Source of the DNA: JAKAXG01 sp035702985
GTDB lineage: Bacteria > Actinomycetota > Acidimicrobiia > Acidimicrobiales > Palsa-688
NCBI GenBank assembly: GCA_035702985.1
Contig: DASSZD010000070.1
Coordinates: 1 to 64,000, forward strand
DNA: 64,000 nt
Direction: 5' to 3'
Part shown: positions 43,056 through 52,253 of the stretch, in pieces
Numbering within the stretch: the stretch's first letter is position 1
Layout: every line of letters begins with the position of its first letter
Notes under the pieces: generated by a model
Seen by the model: only the letters and a program-made list of their open reading frames with translations
Database searches by the model: none
Told to the model about the DNA's origin: nothing
Program-made: the position numbers and the translations under genes

Positions 43056-45125
43056 TCAGTGACGGCTGACGCTGTGCAGGAGCAACAGCGAACGGGCCCC
43101 CAGGGTGACCTTCCGCTCGGGTCCGAGGTCGGGGGTGGTGGCCGGATCGCCGCTGGTCAGCACCACGAACCAGTAGCCGCCCCCGGCCGGGACGGTGAAC
43201 TCCACGTCCTCCCAGTGGGCGTTGAGCAGCAGCAGGTACCGGTCCCGGCTGGTCTCCCCCTCCGAGTCCTCGATGTGGCGACCGTCGAGGGCCACGGCCA
43301 GCGAGTTGGTCTCGGGGTTCTCCCAGTCCTGCTGCTGCATCTCCCGCCCGTCGGGGCGGTACAGGACCATCTGGGCCGGCTCGCCGCCCATGGTCCTCAG
43401 GTACTCGCGGGGCCGCAGGGCCGGGTGGGCCTTGCGCAGGGCGATGGCGGTCCGGACGAAACCCAGCATGTCCTGGTCGACGGCGTCCCAGTCGTACCAG
43501 GAGACCTCGCTGTCCTGGCAGTAGGCGTTGTTGTTGCCCCCCTGGCTGCGGCCCATCTCGTCCCCGCCCAGGATCATCGGGACCCCGGCTGAGAGGAGCA
43601 GGGTGCCCAGCAGGTTGCGGCGCTGCCGCTCCCGCAGGGCCAGCACCTCCTTGTCGTCGGTCGGTCCCTCCACCCCGCAGTTCCAGGAGCGGTTGTGGGA
43701 CTCACCGTCGTTGTTGTCCTCCCCGTTGGCGTCGTTGTGCTTGTCGTTGTAGGAGGTCAGATCGGCCAGCGTGAAGCCGTCATGAGCGGTGACGAAATTG
43801 ACGGACGCGGTCGGGGTGCGCCGCCCGGAGGAATAGATGTCGCCGCTTCCTGTCAGGCGGAGCGCCAGCTCACCGAGCGTGCCATTTTCCCCTCTCCAGA
43901 AGTCCCGCACGCAGTCCCGGTACTTCCCGTTCCACTCCGACCACCGGGCCGGGAACCCGCCCACCTGGTAGCCGGCGATGTCCCACGGTTCGGCGATCAT
44001 CTTCACCGGGGCCAGGACGGGGTCCTGGTGCACCATGTCGAGGAACGCGCTGTGGATGTCCAGGTCGCCGAACTGGCGGGTGAGGGTGCTGGCCAGGTCG
44101 AAACGGAACCCGTCGATGTGCATCTCCGACACCCAGTAGCGCAGGGAGTCCATGATGAGCCGCAGCGCCATGGGGTGACCCACGTTGAAGCTGTTGCCCG
44201 TCCCGGTGGTGTCGAAGTAGTGGGCCCGGTCCTCGTCCACCAGCCGGTAGTAGGACGGGTTGTCGATCCCTTTCATCGACAGGGTGGGGCCCAGGTGGTT
44301 GCCCTCGGCGGTGTGGTTGTAGACCACGTCCATGATCACCTCCAGCCCGGCGGCGTGGAGGGCCTTGACCATGGCCTTGAACTCCTCCACCTGCCCCCCA
44401 CCGGTGCCGGCCGAGCTGTAGTCGCCGTGGGGAGCGAAGAAGCCGATGCTGTTGTAGCCCCAGTAGTTGCGCAGGCCCTTGTCCAGCAGGTGGGAATCCT
44501 GGACGAAGTGGTGGACCGGTAGCAGCTCGACGGAGGTGACGCCCAGGTCCACCAGGTACCCGGTGACATCCGGGTGGGCCAGCCCGGCGTATGTCCCCCT
44601 CAGTTCCTCGGGCACACCCGGGTGGCGCCGGGTCAGGCCCTTGACGTGGGTCTCGTAGACGATGGTCTCCTCGAGCGGCACCCGGGGCGGCCGGTCCCCG
44701 GCCCAGTCGAAGTCCGAAGCGGTGATCACGCAGCGGGGCATGTGCGGGGCGGAGTCGGTGTCGTTGATGGCGGCCGGGTCGCCGAAGCGGTGCCCGAACA
44801 CCTCCTCCCCCCACCTGACGTGACCCTCGATGGCGGTGGCGTGGGGGTCGAGCAGAAGCTTGGCCGGGTTGCAGCGCAGCCCGTCGCCGGGGCTCCACGG
44901 GCCGTGCACCCGCAGGCCGTACCGCTGGCCGGGGCCCACCCCGGGCAGGAAACCGTGGAACACGTGGGCGGTGCGCTCGGGCAGCTCCACCCGCTCCTCG
45001 GAACCGTCGGGGGCGAACAGGCACACCTCCACCGCGTCGGCGATCTCCGACCCGACGGCGAAGTTGACCCCGTCCTCCTCGACCGTCACTCCGAGGGGAA
45101 AATTCCTGCCCTTGTCCGCTTTCAC
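43056..45125 (-). CDS. glgX: Glycogen debranching enzyme GlgX/TreX
   Basis: The 689-residue GH13_11 isoamylase-type enzyme hydrolyses alpha-1,6 branches to feed linear glucans to TreY. An N-terminal CBM48 domain (FPLGVTVEEDGVNFAVGSE onward) precedes the barrel. The catalytic nucleophile is D343 in IDGFRFDLASTLTR, the acid/base is E379 in MIAEPWDIAGYQ, and the third acid is D449 in FVTAHDGFTL. GDEMGRSQGGNNNAYCQD is a GlgX hallmark. The GTG start has TAGCGT at 6-nt spacing, which looks leaderless. It is transcribed convergently with respect to treYZ, so is separately controlled. Confidence 0.96.
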   Translation of the reverse strand: MKADKGRNFPLGVTVEEDGVNFAVGSEIADAVEVCLFAPDGSEERVELPERTAHVFHGFLPGVGPGQRYGLRVHGPWSPGDGLRCNPAKLLLDPHATAIEGHVRWGEEVFGHRFGDPAAINDTDSAPHMPRCVITASDFDWAGDRPPRVPLEETIVYETHVKGLTRRHPGVPEELRGTYAGLAHPDVTGYLVDLGVTSVELLPVHHFVQDSHLLDKGLRNYWGYNSIGFFAPHGDYSSAGTGGGQVEEFKAMVKALHAAGLEVIMDVVYNHTAEGNHLGPTLSMKGIDNPSYYRLVDEDRAHYFDTTGTGNSFNVGHPMALRLIMDSLRYWVSEMHIDGFRFDLASTLTRQFGDLDIHSAFLDMVHQDPVLAPVKMIAEPWDIAGYQVGGFPARWSEWNGKYRDCVRDFWRGENGTLGELALRLTGSGDIYSSGRRTPTASVNFVTAHDGFTLADLTSYNDKHNDANGEDNNDGESHNRSWNCGVEGPTDDKEVLALRERQRRNLLGTLLLSAGVPMILGGDEMGRSQGGNNNAYCQDSEVSWYDWDAVDQDMLGFVRTAIALRKAHPALRPREYLRTMGGEPAQMVLYRPDGREMQQQDWENPETNSLAVALDGRHIEDSEGETSRDRYLLLLNAHWEDVEFTVPAGGGYWFVVLTSGDPATTPDLGPERKVTLGARSLLLLHSVSRH

Positions 45126-45131
45126 GCCATG

Positions 45132-45137
45132 ACGCTA
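45132..45137 (-). promoter_or_regulatory. TANNNT -10 box (TAGCGT), probable leaderless start
   Basis: On the minus strand TAGCGT is followed by a 6-nt spacer and the GTG of glgX at 45125. No Shine-Dalgarno site is present. Confidence 0.6.
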
Positions 45138-45228
45138 CCCCCCACCGTTCGCGGCCAAGCCGGGGCCGGCCGGCCGGCGCTGTCAGCGGTGCCGGGCGCC
45201 GGTGCTGTCCGGCCCGGTGGGGGCGCCC

Positions 45229-45247
45229 GGCCCGGCGGAGCCGGGCC
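45229..45247. terminator. GC hairpin downstream of the DyP gene
   Basis: GGCCCGGC and GCCGGGCC form a perfect 8-bp stem around loop GGA, 21 nt past the DyP stop codon. No T-run follows on either strand. In such GC-rich DNA an 8-bp stem could also be chance. Confidence 0.35.
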
Positions 45248-45268
45248 ATATGTGGCAGCGGGAATGCC

Positions 45269-46195
45269 CTATCCTGCTCCGGGCAGGAAGCCCTCCAGGG
45301 CCGGCACCGACGGCACCAGGTAGTAGGCCCCGCTGAGGGCGGTGGCGTGACGGGTCAGGGCGTCGCGGATACCGTCGCCCACCCCGGCCATGCGCTCGAG
45401 CATGACCTGGAGCGGGCGCTGCTCGGCGCAGAACCCCACGAAGACGGTGCCGTGGTCGCTCGGGCCGCCGTAGGCGGTGTTCCGGCGGTATATACGCAGC
45501 TCCTCCCCTCCCTCCTCGACCACGTTGCGGCTCACGTGCGAGTCGTCGGGCATGACGTCGTCCGCCAGCTCCACACTGTCGGCCTTGCTCCGCCCGATCA
45601 CCCGCTCCTGCTCCTCGACGCTCAGCTGAGCCCAGCTGCGGTGGTGACGCCACTGCTGGTAGAGCAGCACGCTGGATCCGTCGGCAGCCACCGCCACGTC
45701 GGCGGCCTCGAGCATGGACGGGTTCTCCGTGCCGTCGATGAAGCCGGTCAGGTCCCGCCGGTGCCGGTACAGCCAGCCGGTGACCTCGGACGCCGGGGCG
45801 GCGACGGGGGCCACGGCGTCGAGGACCCGGGTGGCGGCGTCGAACACGGCGTCACGGGAACCTCCCGCCACCCACACCCAGGCGTCGTGCTGCGTGGCCG
45901 GGAAGCGGACTCCGGCCCCGTCGACCGATCGGAAGGAGCGGGGCCCGGGACCGCCCCTCGACCCCGAGACCCGCCGCCACAGCTCCGGGCGGACGCCGAC
46001 CACCACATTGAGCCCGCCCACTGTCGTCTCCGGTCCGGACAGCTCGGCCAGACAGCGCACCAGGGCCGCCGGGTCGGCCCCGTCGACCAGGTCGAGCTCC
46101 AGGTAGCAGTGCTCGGGCACGCCCAGGGCGAATATCCCCGGCTGGGGGCGGGGTACGGCGGGGCTGGACGGCGGCTGGGCTTCCGGCGGTTGCAT
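45269..46195 (-). CDS. DyP-type heme peroxidase
   Basis: The 308-residue protein has the DyP fold with the diagnostic GFIDGTENP at 151-159, giving the distal aspartate D154. The proximal heme histidine is H220 in DDSHVSR, and the distal arginine is R237 in ELRIYRRNTAYG. No Tat or Sec signal is present, so it belongs to the cytoplasmic YfeX-like branch, although encapsulin-targeted DyPs also look like this. No encapsulin gene is nearby. The ATG at 46195 was chosen; the frame is open upstream, but that part is antisense to the next gene. CAGGAT at 6-nt spacing upstream is one base off the window's TANNNT start pattern. Confidence 0.93.
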   Translation of the reverse strand: MQPPEAQPPSSPAVPRPQPGIFALGVPEHCYLELDLVDGADPAALVRCLAELSGPETTVGGLNVVVGVRPELWRRVSGSRGGPGPRSFRSVDGAGVRFPATQHDAWVWVAGGSRDAVFDAATRVLDAVAPVAAPASEVTGWLYRHRRDLTGFIDGTENPSMLEAADVAVAADGSSVLLYQQWRHHRSWAQLSVEEQERVIGRSKADSVELADDVMPDDSHVSRNVVEEGGEELRIYRRNTAYGGPSDHGTVFVGFCAEQRPLQVMLERMAGVGDGIRDALTRHATALSGAYYLVPSVPALEGFLPGAG

Positions 46196-46248
46196 CCCGT
46201 AATCCTGCCCAATCCCGGCGCCGTCCCGATCCGACCCCCGGCGTGTCT

Positions 46249-46602
46249 CTAGTCGGAGCGGCCGGCGTCGAGCCGGTCGAGCAGATCGCCGGCCGCCCGG
46301 GCCACGTCGTCGTGGCCGTTCTGCGCCGCTCGCTGCTTGGCGTGGATGAGCGCCGCCCGGTTGACCCTGGTGAAGTCCCCGAACGGGAACCCGTAGCGGT
46401 CCTTGGTCTCCTCCGACGCCTCGGTGTCGATGGCCAGGTGCCATTGGCCGTACCCGTCCCACCCGTGCCGGTCGATCTGGTCGTTCTCCTCGGATGCGCT
46501 GGGGGCGGCCTTCGACCATTCGGTGTGGACGTCGTAGTGGTGGGCCTCGATCATCCGATGGGCCTTCTGCACTCCGGCATCGTTCACTCGGTACTTCGCC
46601 AT
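46249..46602 (-). CDS. Small protein of unknown function
   Basis: I do not recognise this 117-residue protein, which starts MAKYRVNDAGVQKAHRMIEA. It is charged and soluble, with several histidines (EAHHYDVH) and aromatic clusters (RHGWDGYGQWHL). The C-terminal third has FTRVNRAALIHAKQRAAQNG, which reads like a DNA- or RNA-binding helix pair. It lies 9 bp downstream of the recD stop codon on the same strand, so it could be the last gene of the recCBD transcript, but TAGGTC, one base off TANNNT, 6 nt before the ATG suggests it has its own start. Confidence 0.7.
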   Translation of the reverse strand: MAKYRVNDAGVQKAHRMIEAHHYDVHTEWSKAAPSASEENDQIDRHGWDGYGQWHLAIDTEASEETKDRYGFPFGDFTRVNRAALIHAKQRAAQNGHDDVARAAGDLLDRLDAGRSD

Positions 46603-46611
46603 GGCTCAGAC

Positions 46612-48744
46612 CTACCCGATCGGGGCCGGCCGATCCCAGAGCCGGCGGCCCAGCCCCGATGCCCGCGACAGGGGCTGCCCCACCGCCCGCCGCACGGCGG
46701 CCTCCGAGCCCACCACCAGCACGCCCTGGCGGGCCCGGGTGACCGCGGTGTACAGCAACTCCCGGGTCAGGAGCCGGGACGTCTCGGGTGGCAGGACGAC
46801 GGTCACCCGGTCGTACTCCGACCCCTGGCTCTTGTGCACGGTCGTGGCGAACACCGTGTCCACGGCCTGGAGCCGGAACGGGCTCACGGTCCGCACCCGG
46901 CCGCCGGCGCCGTCCACCGCCACGACCCGCGAGCCGGTGGTCGGGGACGCCGGTTCCGGGCCGGTGCCGTCCGGGCCGGGGACGGCGACGACCACGCCGG
47001 TGTCCCCGTTGAACAGCCGCATCCCGTAGTCGTTGGCCGTGACCATGACCGGCCGACCGGCGTACCAGGGGCCCTCGAGTCCGATGGCCGGCTGGACGGC
47101 GGCGACCCATTCCTCGATCCGGCGGTTCCACACGGTCACCCCGGCCGGCCCGTCCCGGTGGGCGCACAGGAGTCGGTGCCGGGCCAGGACGTCCAGCGCC
47201 GAGCGGCCCCGGCCGGCCCGGGCCTCGGCGACCAGGTCCGCCGCCCACCCGGTCAGGAGCTCCCGGAGAACCTCGCCGCCCGGGTCATCCCCGGGGTCGC
47301 TCCCGGCCGGGCGGTCCCAGCCGGCGGGGGGGGAGGGCAGCCACCGCACCGCCGGATGGCCTCCAGCCAACACCTCGAGCGCCCGTTCGGTCCGGCCGGC
47401 GCGGACGGCCGAGGCCAGTTCGGCCAGCGGGCCGCTGAAGCGGTGGTTGGTGCGCAACACGGCGATGCGGCCGGCCAGCCGTCCTCCGTCGGCTCCGGCC
47501 GGCCGGGCCGTGGGACCCACGATGTCGGCCAGCACGGCGCCGGCCTCCACCGAGACCAGCTGCTCCGGGTCACCGACGAGGATCAGGCGGGCGTCGGGCC
47601 GGACGGCCTCCAGCAGCCGGGCCATCAGGGCGAGCGACACCATGGACGCCTCGTCCACCACCACCACGTCGTGGGGCAGCCGGTGACCCCGGTGATGACG
47701 GAAACGGCTGACCCGGTCGGGACGGCTGCCCAGCAGCCGGTGGATGGTGACCCCGGCCACCGAGCCCAGGTGGGCCCTGGTCGCGTCGGCCACCGCCATC
47801 CGCGCCGCCTCGGACCTCACGGCCTCCTCCATCCGGGCCGCCGCCTTGCCGGTCGGGGCGGCCAGCCCGATCAACGGTGCCCGCCGCCCGGCGCCGATCG
47901 CCGTCTCGGTGATCAGGGCCAGCAGGCGGGCCACGGTGGTGGTCTTGCCGGTGCCGGGACCGCCGACGATGACGCTCAGACGGCCCGACAGGGCGACGGC
48001 GGCCGCCTGACGCTGGTCCCGGGCCGGGTCACCGGGGAACAGTTCCTCCAGGCGGCGCGGCGCAGAGGGGGCCCCGGCGCCGCCCGGCCCCGGGTCCACC
48101 CCGTCCGGGTCGCGTCCGCCGCCGGCCGGGCCGGGGCGGCGGGCGGGTTCGGCCCGGCGGAGCAGGTCGGCGGCCACATCCATCTCGTCCCGCCAGTAGC
48201 GGTCCAGGTACAGGTGGGTGCCCTCCAGGCGGAGCGGGCGGCTGACCGGTTCCCCGCCGGCGGCGCCCGCCGCCCCGCCCGCCGGCTCCGGTCCGGCGTC
48301 GACCAGGGCGCTGCCGGCCACCCGGGGCACCCACCCGGCCGGGTCCGGCCACGGCAGGCTGTCGACGGCCGCCTCGTCGTCGCCGGCCACCACCGCCGAG
48401 GAGCGCACCGTGGCCAGATCGACCGACACGTGGCCCACCCGGGGGGCCCGGCCGGCCAGGGCGGCGGCCAGCGCCACCAGCTCGTCGTCCTCCCCCGCCA
48501 GGCGGCACAGCCGGCGGGCCAGGTGCACGTCGGCAGGGGCCAGGACGCCGGCCGAGTTGAACACCCGCAGGTTCTGCGGCCCCTCCTCGCCCAGGACCAG
48601 CCGGGCGTCGTAGGCCTCGGCCGGGTCGGGGCCGCCGTACCTGCCGGCCGGGTGGGGGACGGCGGGGGCGGCCGGGTCGGAGGCCGCGGGGGCGGAGGCC
48701 GCGGGGGCGACGGGGGCCGGGTCGGGGCCGGGAAGCCCGGTCAC
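46612..48744 (-). CDS. recD: Exodeoxyribonuclease V subunit alpha
   Basis: The 710-residue superfamily 1B helicase is the fast 5'-3' motor of RecBCD. The Walker A motif GGPGTGKTTT is at 261-270, Walker B is VVVDEASMVSLAL and the RNA/DNA motif LVGDPEQLVSVEAG follows. The C-terminal UvrD-like fold has ATTVHKSQGSEYDRV and LLYTAVTRARQGVLVVG. The first 230 residues contain alanine/proline/glycine-rich insertions. The GTG start lies within the recB stop codon (GTGA). The product works in repair of double-strand breaks and degradation of linear DNA. Confidence 0.96.
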   Translation of the reverse strand: MTGLPGPDPAPVAPAASAPAASDPAAPAVPHPAGRYGGPDPAEAYDARLVLGEEGPQNLRVFNSAGVLAPADVHLARRLCRLAGEDDELVALAAALAGRAPRVGHVSVDLATVRSSAVVAGDDEAAVDSLPWPDPAGWVPRVAGSALVDAGPEPAGGAAGAAGGEPVSRPLRLEGTHLYLDRYWRDEMDVAADLLRRAEPARRPGPAGGGRDPDGVDPGPGGAGAPSAPRRLEELFPGDPARDQRQAAAVALSGRLSVIVGGPGTGKTTTVARLLALITETAIGAGRRAPLIGLAAPTGKAAARMEEAVRSEAARMAVADATRAHLGSVAGVTIHRLLGSRPDRVSRFRHHRGHRLPHDVVVVDEASMVSLALMARLLEAVRPDARLILVGDPEQLVSVEAGAVLADIVGPTARPAGADGGRLAGRIAVLRTNHRFSGPLAELASAVRAGRTERALEVLAGGHPAVRWLPSPPAGWDRPAGSDPGDDPGGEVLRELLTGWAADLVAEARAGRGRSALDVLARHRLLCAHRDGPAGVTVWNRRIEEWVAAVQPAIGLEGPWYAGRPVMVTANDYGMRLFNGDTGVVVAVPGPDGTGPEPASPTTGSRVVAVDGAGGRVRTVSPFRLQAVDTVFATTVHKSQGSEYDRVTVVLPPETSRLLTRELLYTAVTRARQGVLVVGSEAAVRRAVGQPLSRASGLGRRLWDRPAPIG

Positions 48745-51700
48745 CGCTGGCCGCCCTCGGAGAACAGCTCCGACAGCTGCTCGACCAGACCGCCCGGCGG
48801 GGCCCAGCTGAACACCCCGCACGGGGCCCCGTCCACCACCGGGGTTTCGGGGCCGCCCATACCCCGCAGGAACAGGTACAGCACGCCCCCGAGGTCCCTC
48901 TCGGCCCGGTATCCCGGTTGGCGCCACCTCAGGTACCGGTGCAGGGCCACCAGGTAGAGCAGGGCCTGGAGGGGATAGTGGCGGCGCTGCATCTCGTGGT
49001 CGAGCGCGTCCGGGGTGTAGTCGCCCAGGCTCAGCCGGCCACCCCCGGCGCCCAGCCAGTTGGTCTTGTAGTCGGCCAGGAACCAGCGGTGGGTCCCCTC
49101 CGGGCCCCTCACCCGGAACACCAGGTCCAGGCTACCGGTGAGATAGCCCCGCAGGCTGGTGGCCAGCACCGGGTCCTCCAGGCGCCGGGGGTAGCCGGCC
49201 AGTGGCTCCCGGCCCGGGCCGGCTACCGGCAGGTGGGCGGCGAGCAGGCCGGCGATGTCGGCGGTGTCCACCTCACCCCGGGGGAGGTCACCGCCGGCCA
49301 CCGGCAGCTCGAATGACAGCTCGTCGAGGCGGTCGGCCCGGCCTACGGAGCTCAGGGCCAGACCCGGCAGCAGCGGTCCCAGCGGGGTGGTCAGCACCGC
49401 CATCAGGCCGGCGGGCAGGGAGGAGAGGTCGCCGGCCGGGGCGCCCTGCTGCACAGCCCTGGACAGGGCGGCGTCGACCTCTGCTCCCAGGTCGGCGGCG
49501 GCGAAATCGATCCGCTCCATCACCCGGTGCACGAAGGTGCCGACCTCCGTCCCGCCGGGAAGCTGCATGAGCGGGCTGGGCCTCTCCAGCCCGGTCGCCG
49601 GCCGGCCCGCTCCGCCATCCTCCGCCCCCGCCGTCCCGCCGCCCGCCCCGCCGGCCGCAACCGGCGGTTCGTCGGAGACGACCGGATCCTCGGGCTCGCT
49701 GTCCACCGCCCCGGCCCGGCCGCCATCGTGGGCGCCGGCCGTGATGCTCGAGTAGGACGCCCGGCGCCAGCGCTCGTCCAGGGCCCGCTCGAAGCGGGCG
49801 CTGGCCAGGTCCGGCCCGGCCGACGGCCGGGCCTGCTCCCCCGCCCCGGCCGCCGCCCCGGCCGGGCCGTCGGGGGCCTCGACGCTGACCAGTCCGGGGG
49901 CCGCCTCCGCCATCCGGTCCAGGACCTTGCGGACCGCCCCGGCCGACGGCTCCCGGGCCGGCACCCCCCGGACCTCGCCGGTGAGCCCGTCCCGGCACAC
50001 GAGCAGGCGGGTCAACGGGGACAGGCGGCTGTCCTTGGCCGCCGCCCACCAGATCACGACCTGGTGCCGGGCCCGGGTCAGGGCCACGTACAGCAACCGG
50101 AGGTCCTCCCCCCGGCGCTCGGCCCGGGCCAGGTCGGCGTGCCCGTCGTAGCCGGACCGGGCCGACCGGTCGTCGCCGGGGCGCCCCACGTCGAGGGTGC
50201 GGGCGTCCCCGGCGGCCGGATCGTGGAACACGACCGGAGCGGACCGGCTCTCCGGCCGGCCCGGGTCCCACAGGAACGGGCAGTACACCACCGGGAACTC
50301 CAACCCCTTGGCCCGGTGGATGGTGAGCACCTGCACCGCCTCGGCGTCGGACTCCAGGCGGCGGCTGCGCTCCTCCGCCTCGTCCTGCTCGCTGGCAGCG
50401 GCCCTGACCCGGGCCGACAGCCAGGCCCGCAGCGCCGGCGCCGACAGCTGCTCGGCGGCCGCCCGGGCGTGGAGGAGCTGGGCCACGTGACCCAGATCGG
50501 TCAGCAGCCGCTCACCCCCCTCCCGCCCCAGCAGCCGCCCGGGCAGCTCCTGGTCCACGGTGATGGCGCGGTACAGGGCCGCCACTCCCCGGCCGGCCAG
50601 GACCGCCGCCCAGCGGTGGACGCGATCGTGGACCTCCTCCCAGTAGCCCTCGTCGGCGGTGGCCACCTCGACGGCCCCCAGACCCAGGAACGAGCTGAGC
50701 GCCACGGCGGCCACCCGGGGCCGGGAAGCCGGCTCCTGGAGGGCCTCGAGCAGCCTGAGCCAGTCCCGGGCGGCCGGGGAGGCGAAGACGGTGTCGAGCC
50801 CGGCCACCACCGACGGGACCCCGGCCCGGCGCAGGGCGTCTCTGACCAGGAGGGCCTGGCGGTTGGTCCGGGTCAGCACCGCCACGTCCCCCGGAGCCAG
50901 GGGACGCCTCGGCGCCCCGCCGGGCGGGGGCCCCTCGGGCGGCGGCCCCTCGGGCGGCGGCCCCTCGGGCGGCGGCCCGTCGTGCAGCACCGCCCCCGAG
51001 CGCAGCAGGCCGGCCACGTCGGCGGCCAGGTCTGCCGCCAGCCATTCCATCAGCGACCCCTTCTGCAGCTGCCCCCGGGAGGTGATGCGCACCCCCGCCT
51101 GGCGGTCGGGGACCACCCGGAACCTCAGGGGGGAGGGGTGCGGGTGGCCGTGCAGGCCGGCACCCTGGCGGTCGGCAGCGGCTCGGACCGTCCGGTACGG
51201 GATGCCGGCGTGGCCGAACTGCAGGGGCCGGAGCAGGGCGTCCACGGCGTCGAGCAGGGGCTGGTCGGCTCGCCAGTTGTCCGCCAGGGTGTACCGCCGG
51301 TCGGCGGAGGCCGCGGCGTCGAGGTAGCTGTGGACATCGGCGCCGCGGAAACCGTAGATCGCCTGCTTGGGATCGCCGATCAGGACCAGGGTGGACCGGC
51401 CCTCCCCGAACGCCCGGCGCAGGATCTCCCACTGGCTGGGGTCGGTGTCCTGGAACTCGTCCACCAGCACCACCTGGTAACGGCGCCTCAGGCGGTCACA
51501 GGCGTCGGGACCCCGGCGGGGATCGGACAGGGTCTGCGCCAGTCGGAACAGCAGGTCGTCGTAGGTCAGGAGGCGTCCGTCGAGCAGGCGCCGGCCGACC
51601 TCCCGGCGGGCGCTGAGGGCCAGCCGCCCCAGCAGCCCGGCCGGATCCGACCCGGAGTCGGGCACGACCCGGGTGCCGGGGTTCTGGACCGCCAGAGCGG

Positions 51701-52253
51701 CGGCGCGCCGGGCCACCGCCGGCGTGAACGGGAGGGCCGGTCGGCCCAGCGCCCACCGCAGGTAGAGATCGTCGACGACCTCGGTCACCAGGTCCGACGG
51801 GTCCTCGAGCAGGACCGTGTCGAGTGCCGTGTCGCCGGCCGATCCCAGCTCCCGCAGGACCGCCTGGCAGAACCCGTGCGTGGTGGCGATGGTGGCGGCG
51901 TCGAAGTCGGCGATGGCGTCCGCCAGCCGGGTCACCCGCGCCGCCACCCCGGCGCTGTCACCCTCGGCCACGGCCTGGACGACGGGGTCCGGGCCCGACC
52001 CGGGCCCGGAGGCGGCGCCGGCGTGGACCTGCACCAGCCGCTGCCGGATCCGGTCCCGCAGCTCGCCGGTCGCCATGCGGGTGAAGGTGACGGCCAGGAT
52101 GTCGGACAAGGGCGTGCCGGCGGCCACGAAGCGGGCCACCAGCGAGGTCAGGGCGTACGTCTTGCCGGTACCGGCGCTGGCCTCGAGCACCGTGACGCCG
52201 GGTCCCGGCAGGGGCCCGGCCAGGTCGAAGGGGGGCGGGGCGGCGTCGGTCAC
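48741..52253 (-). CDS. recB: Exodeoxyribonuclease V subunit beta
   Basis: The 1170-residue helicase-nuclease has Walker A EASAGTGKTYAL at 24-35, motif II VVLVDEFQDTDPSQW, the IGDPKQAIYGFRGAD motif III and TIHRAKGLEFPVVYCP motif V. The C-terminal nuclease domain has GSLDLVF and FLADYKTNWL, the DxxD/YK active site that cuts both strands. A proline-rich insertion of four PPPEG/PPPGG repeats lies near residues 424-443, absent from typical RecB proteins I know of. The GTG start overlaps the recC stop (GTGA). The nuclease signature shows this is true RecB rather than an AddA. Confidence 0.96.
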   Translation of the reverse strand: MTDAAPPPFDLAGPLPGPGVTVLEASAGTGKTYALTSLVARFVAAGTPLSDILAVTFTRMATGELRDRIRQRLVQVHAGAASGPGSGPDPVVQAVAEGDSAGVAARVTRLADAIADFDAATIATTHGFCQAVLRELGSAGDTALDTVLLEDPSDLVTEVVDDLYLRWALGRPALPFTPAVARRAAALAVQNPGTRVVPDSGSDPAGLLGRLALSARREVGRRLLDGRLLTYDDLLFRLAQTLSDPRRGPDACDRLRRRYQVVLVDEFQDTDPSQWEILRRAFGEGRSTLVLIGDPKQAIYGFRGADVHSYLDAAASADRRYTLADNWRADQPLLDAVDALLRPLQFGHAGIPYRTVRAAADRQGAGLHGHPHPSPLRFRVVPDRQAGVRITSRGQLQKGSLMEWLAADLAADVAGLLRSGAVLHDGPPPEGPPPEGPPPEGPPPGGAPRRPLAPGDVAVLTRTNRQALLVRDALRRAGVPSVVAGLDTVFASPAARDWLRLLEALQEPASRPRVAAVALSSFLGLGAVEVATADEGYWEEVHDRVHRWAAVLAGRGVAALYRAITVDQELPGRLLGREGGERLLTDLGHVAQLLHARAAAEQLSAPALRAWLSARVRAAASEQDEAEERSRRLESDAEAVQVLTIHRAKGLEFPVVYCPFLWDPGRPESRSAPVVFHDPAAGDARTLDVGRPGDDRSARSGYDGHADLARAERRGEDLRLLYVALTRARHQVVIWWAAAKDSRLSPLTRLLVCRDGLTGEVRGVPAREPSAGAVRKVLDRMAEAAPGLVSVEAPDGPAGAAAGAGEQARPSAGPDLASARFERALDERWRRASYSSITAGAHDGGRAGAVDSEPEDPVVSDEPPVAAGGAGGGTAGAEDGGAGRPATGLERPSPLMQLPGGTEVGTFVHRVMERIDFAAADLGAEVDAALSRAVQQGAPAGDLSSLPAGLMAVLTTPLGPLLPGLALSSVGRADRLDELSFELPVAGGDLPRGEVDTADIAGLLAAHLPVAGPGREPLAGYPRRLEDPVLATSLRGYLTGSLDLVFRVRGPEGTHRWFLADYKTNWLGAGGGRLSLGDYTPDALDHEMQRRHYPLQALLYLVALHRYLRWRQPGYRAERDLGGVLYLFLRGMGGPETPVVDGAPCGVFSWAPPGGLVEQLSELFSEGGQR
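50921..50981. repeat. 15-bp in-frame tandem repeat inside recB
   Basis: About four copies of a 15-bp unit with core CCCCTCGGGCGGCGG encode PPPEG three times and then PPPGG. The array lies between helicase motifs and probably forms a flexible proline-rich loop on the surface. Confidence 0.8.
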
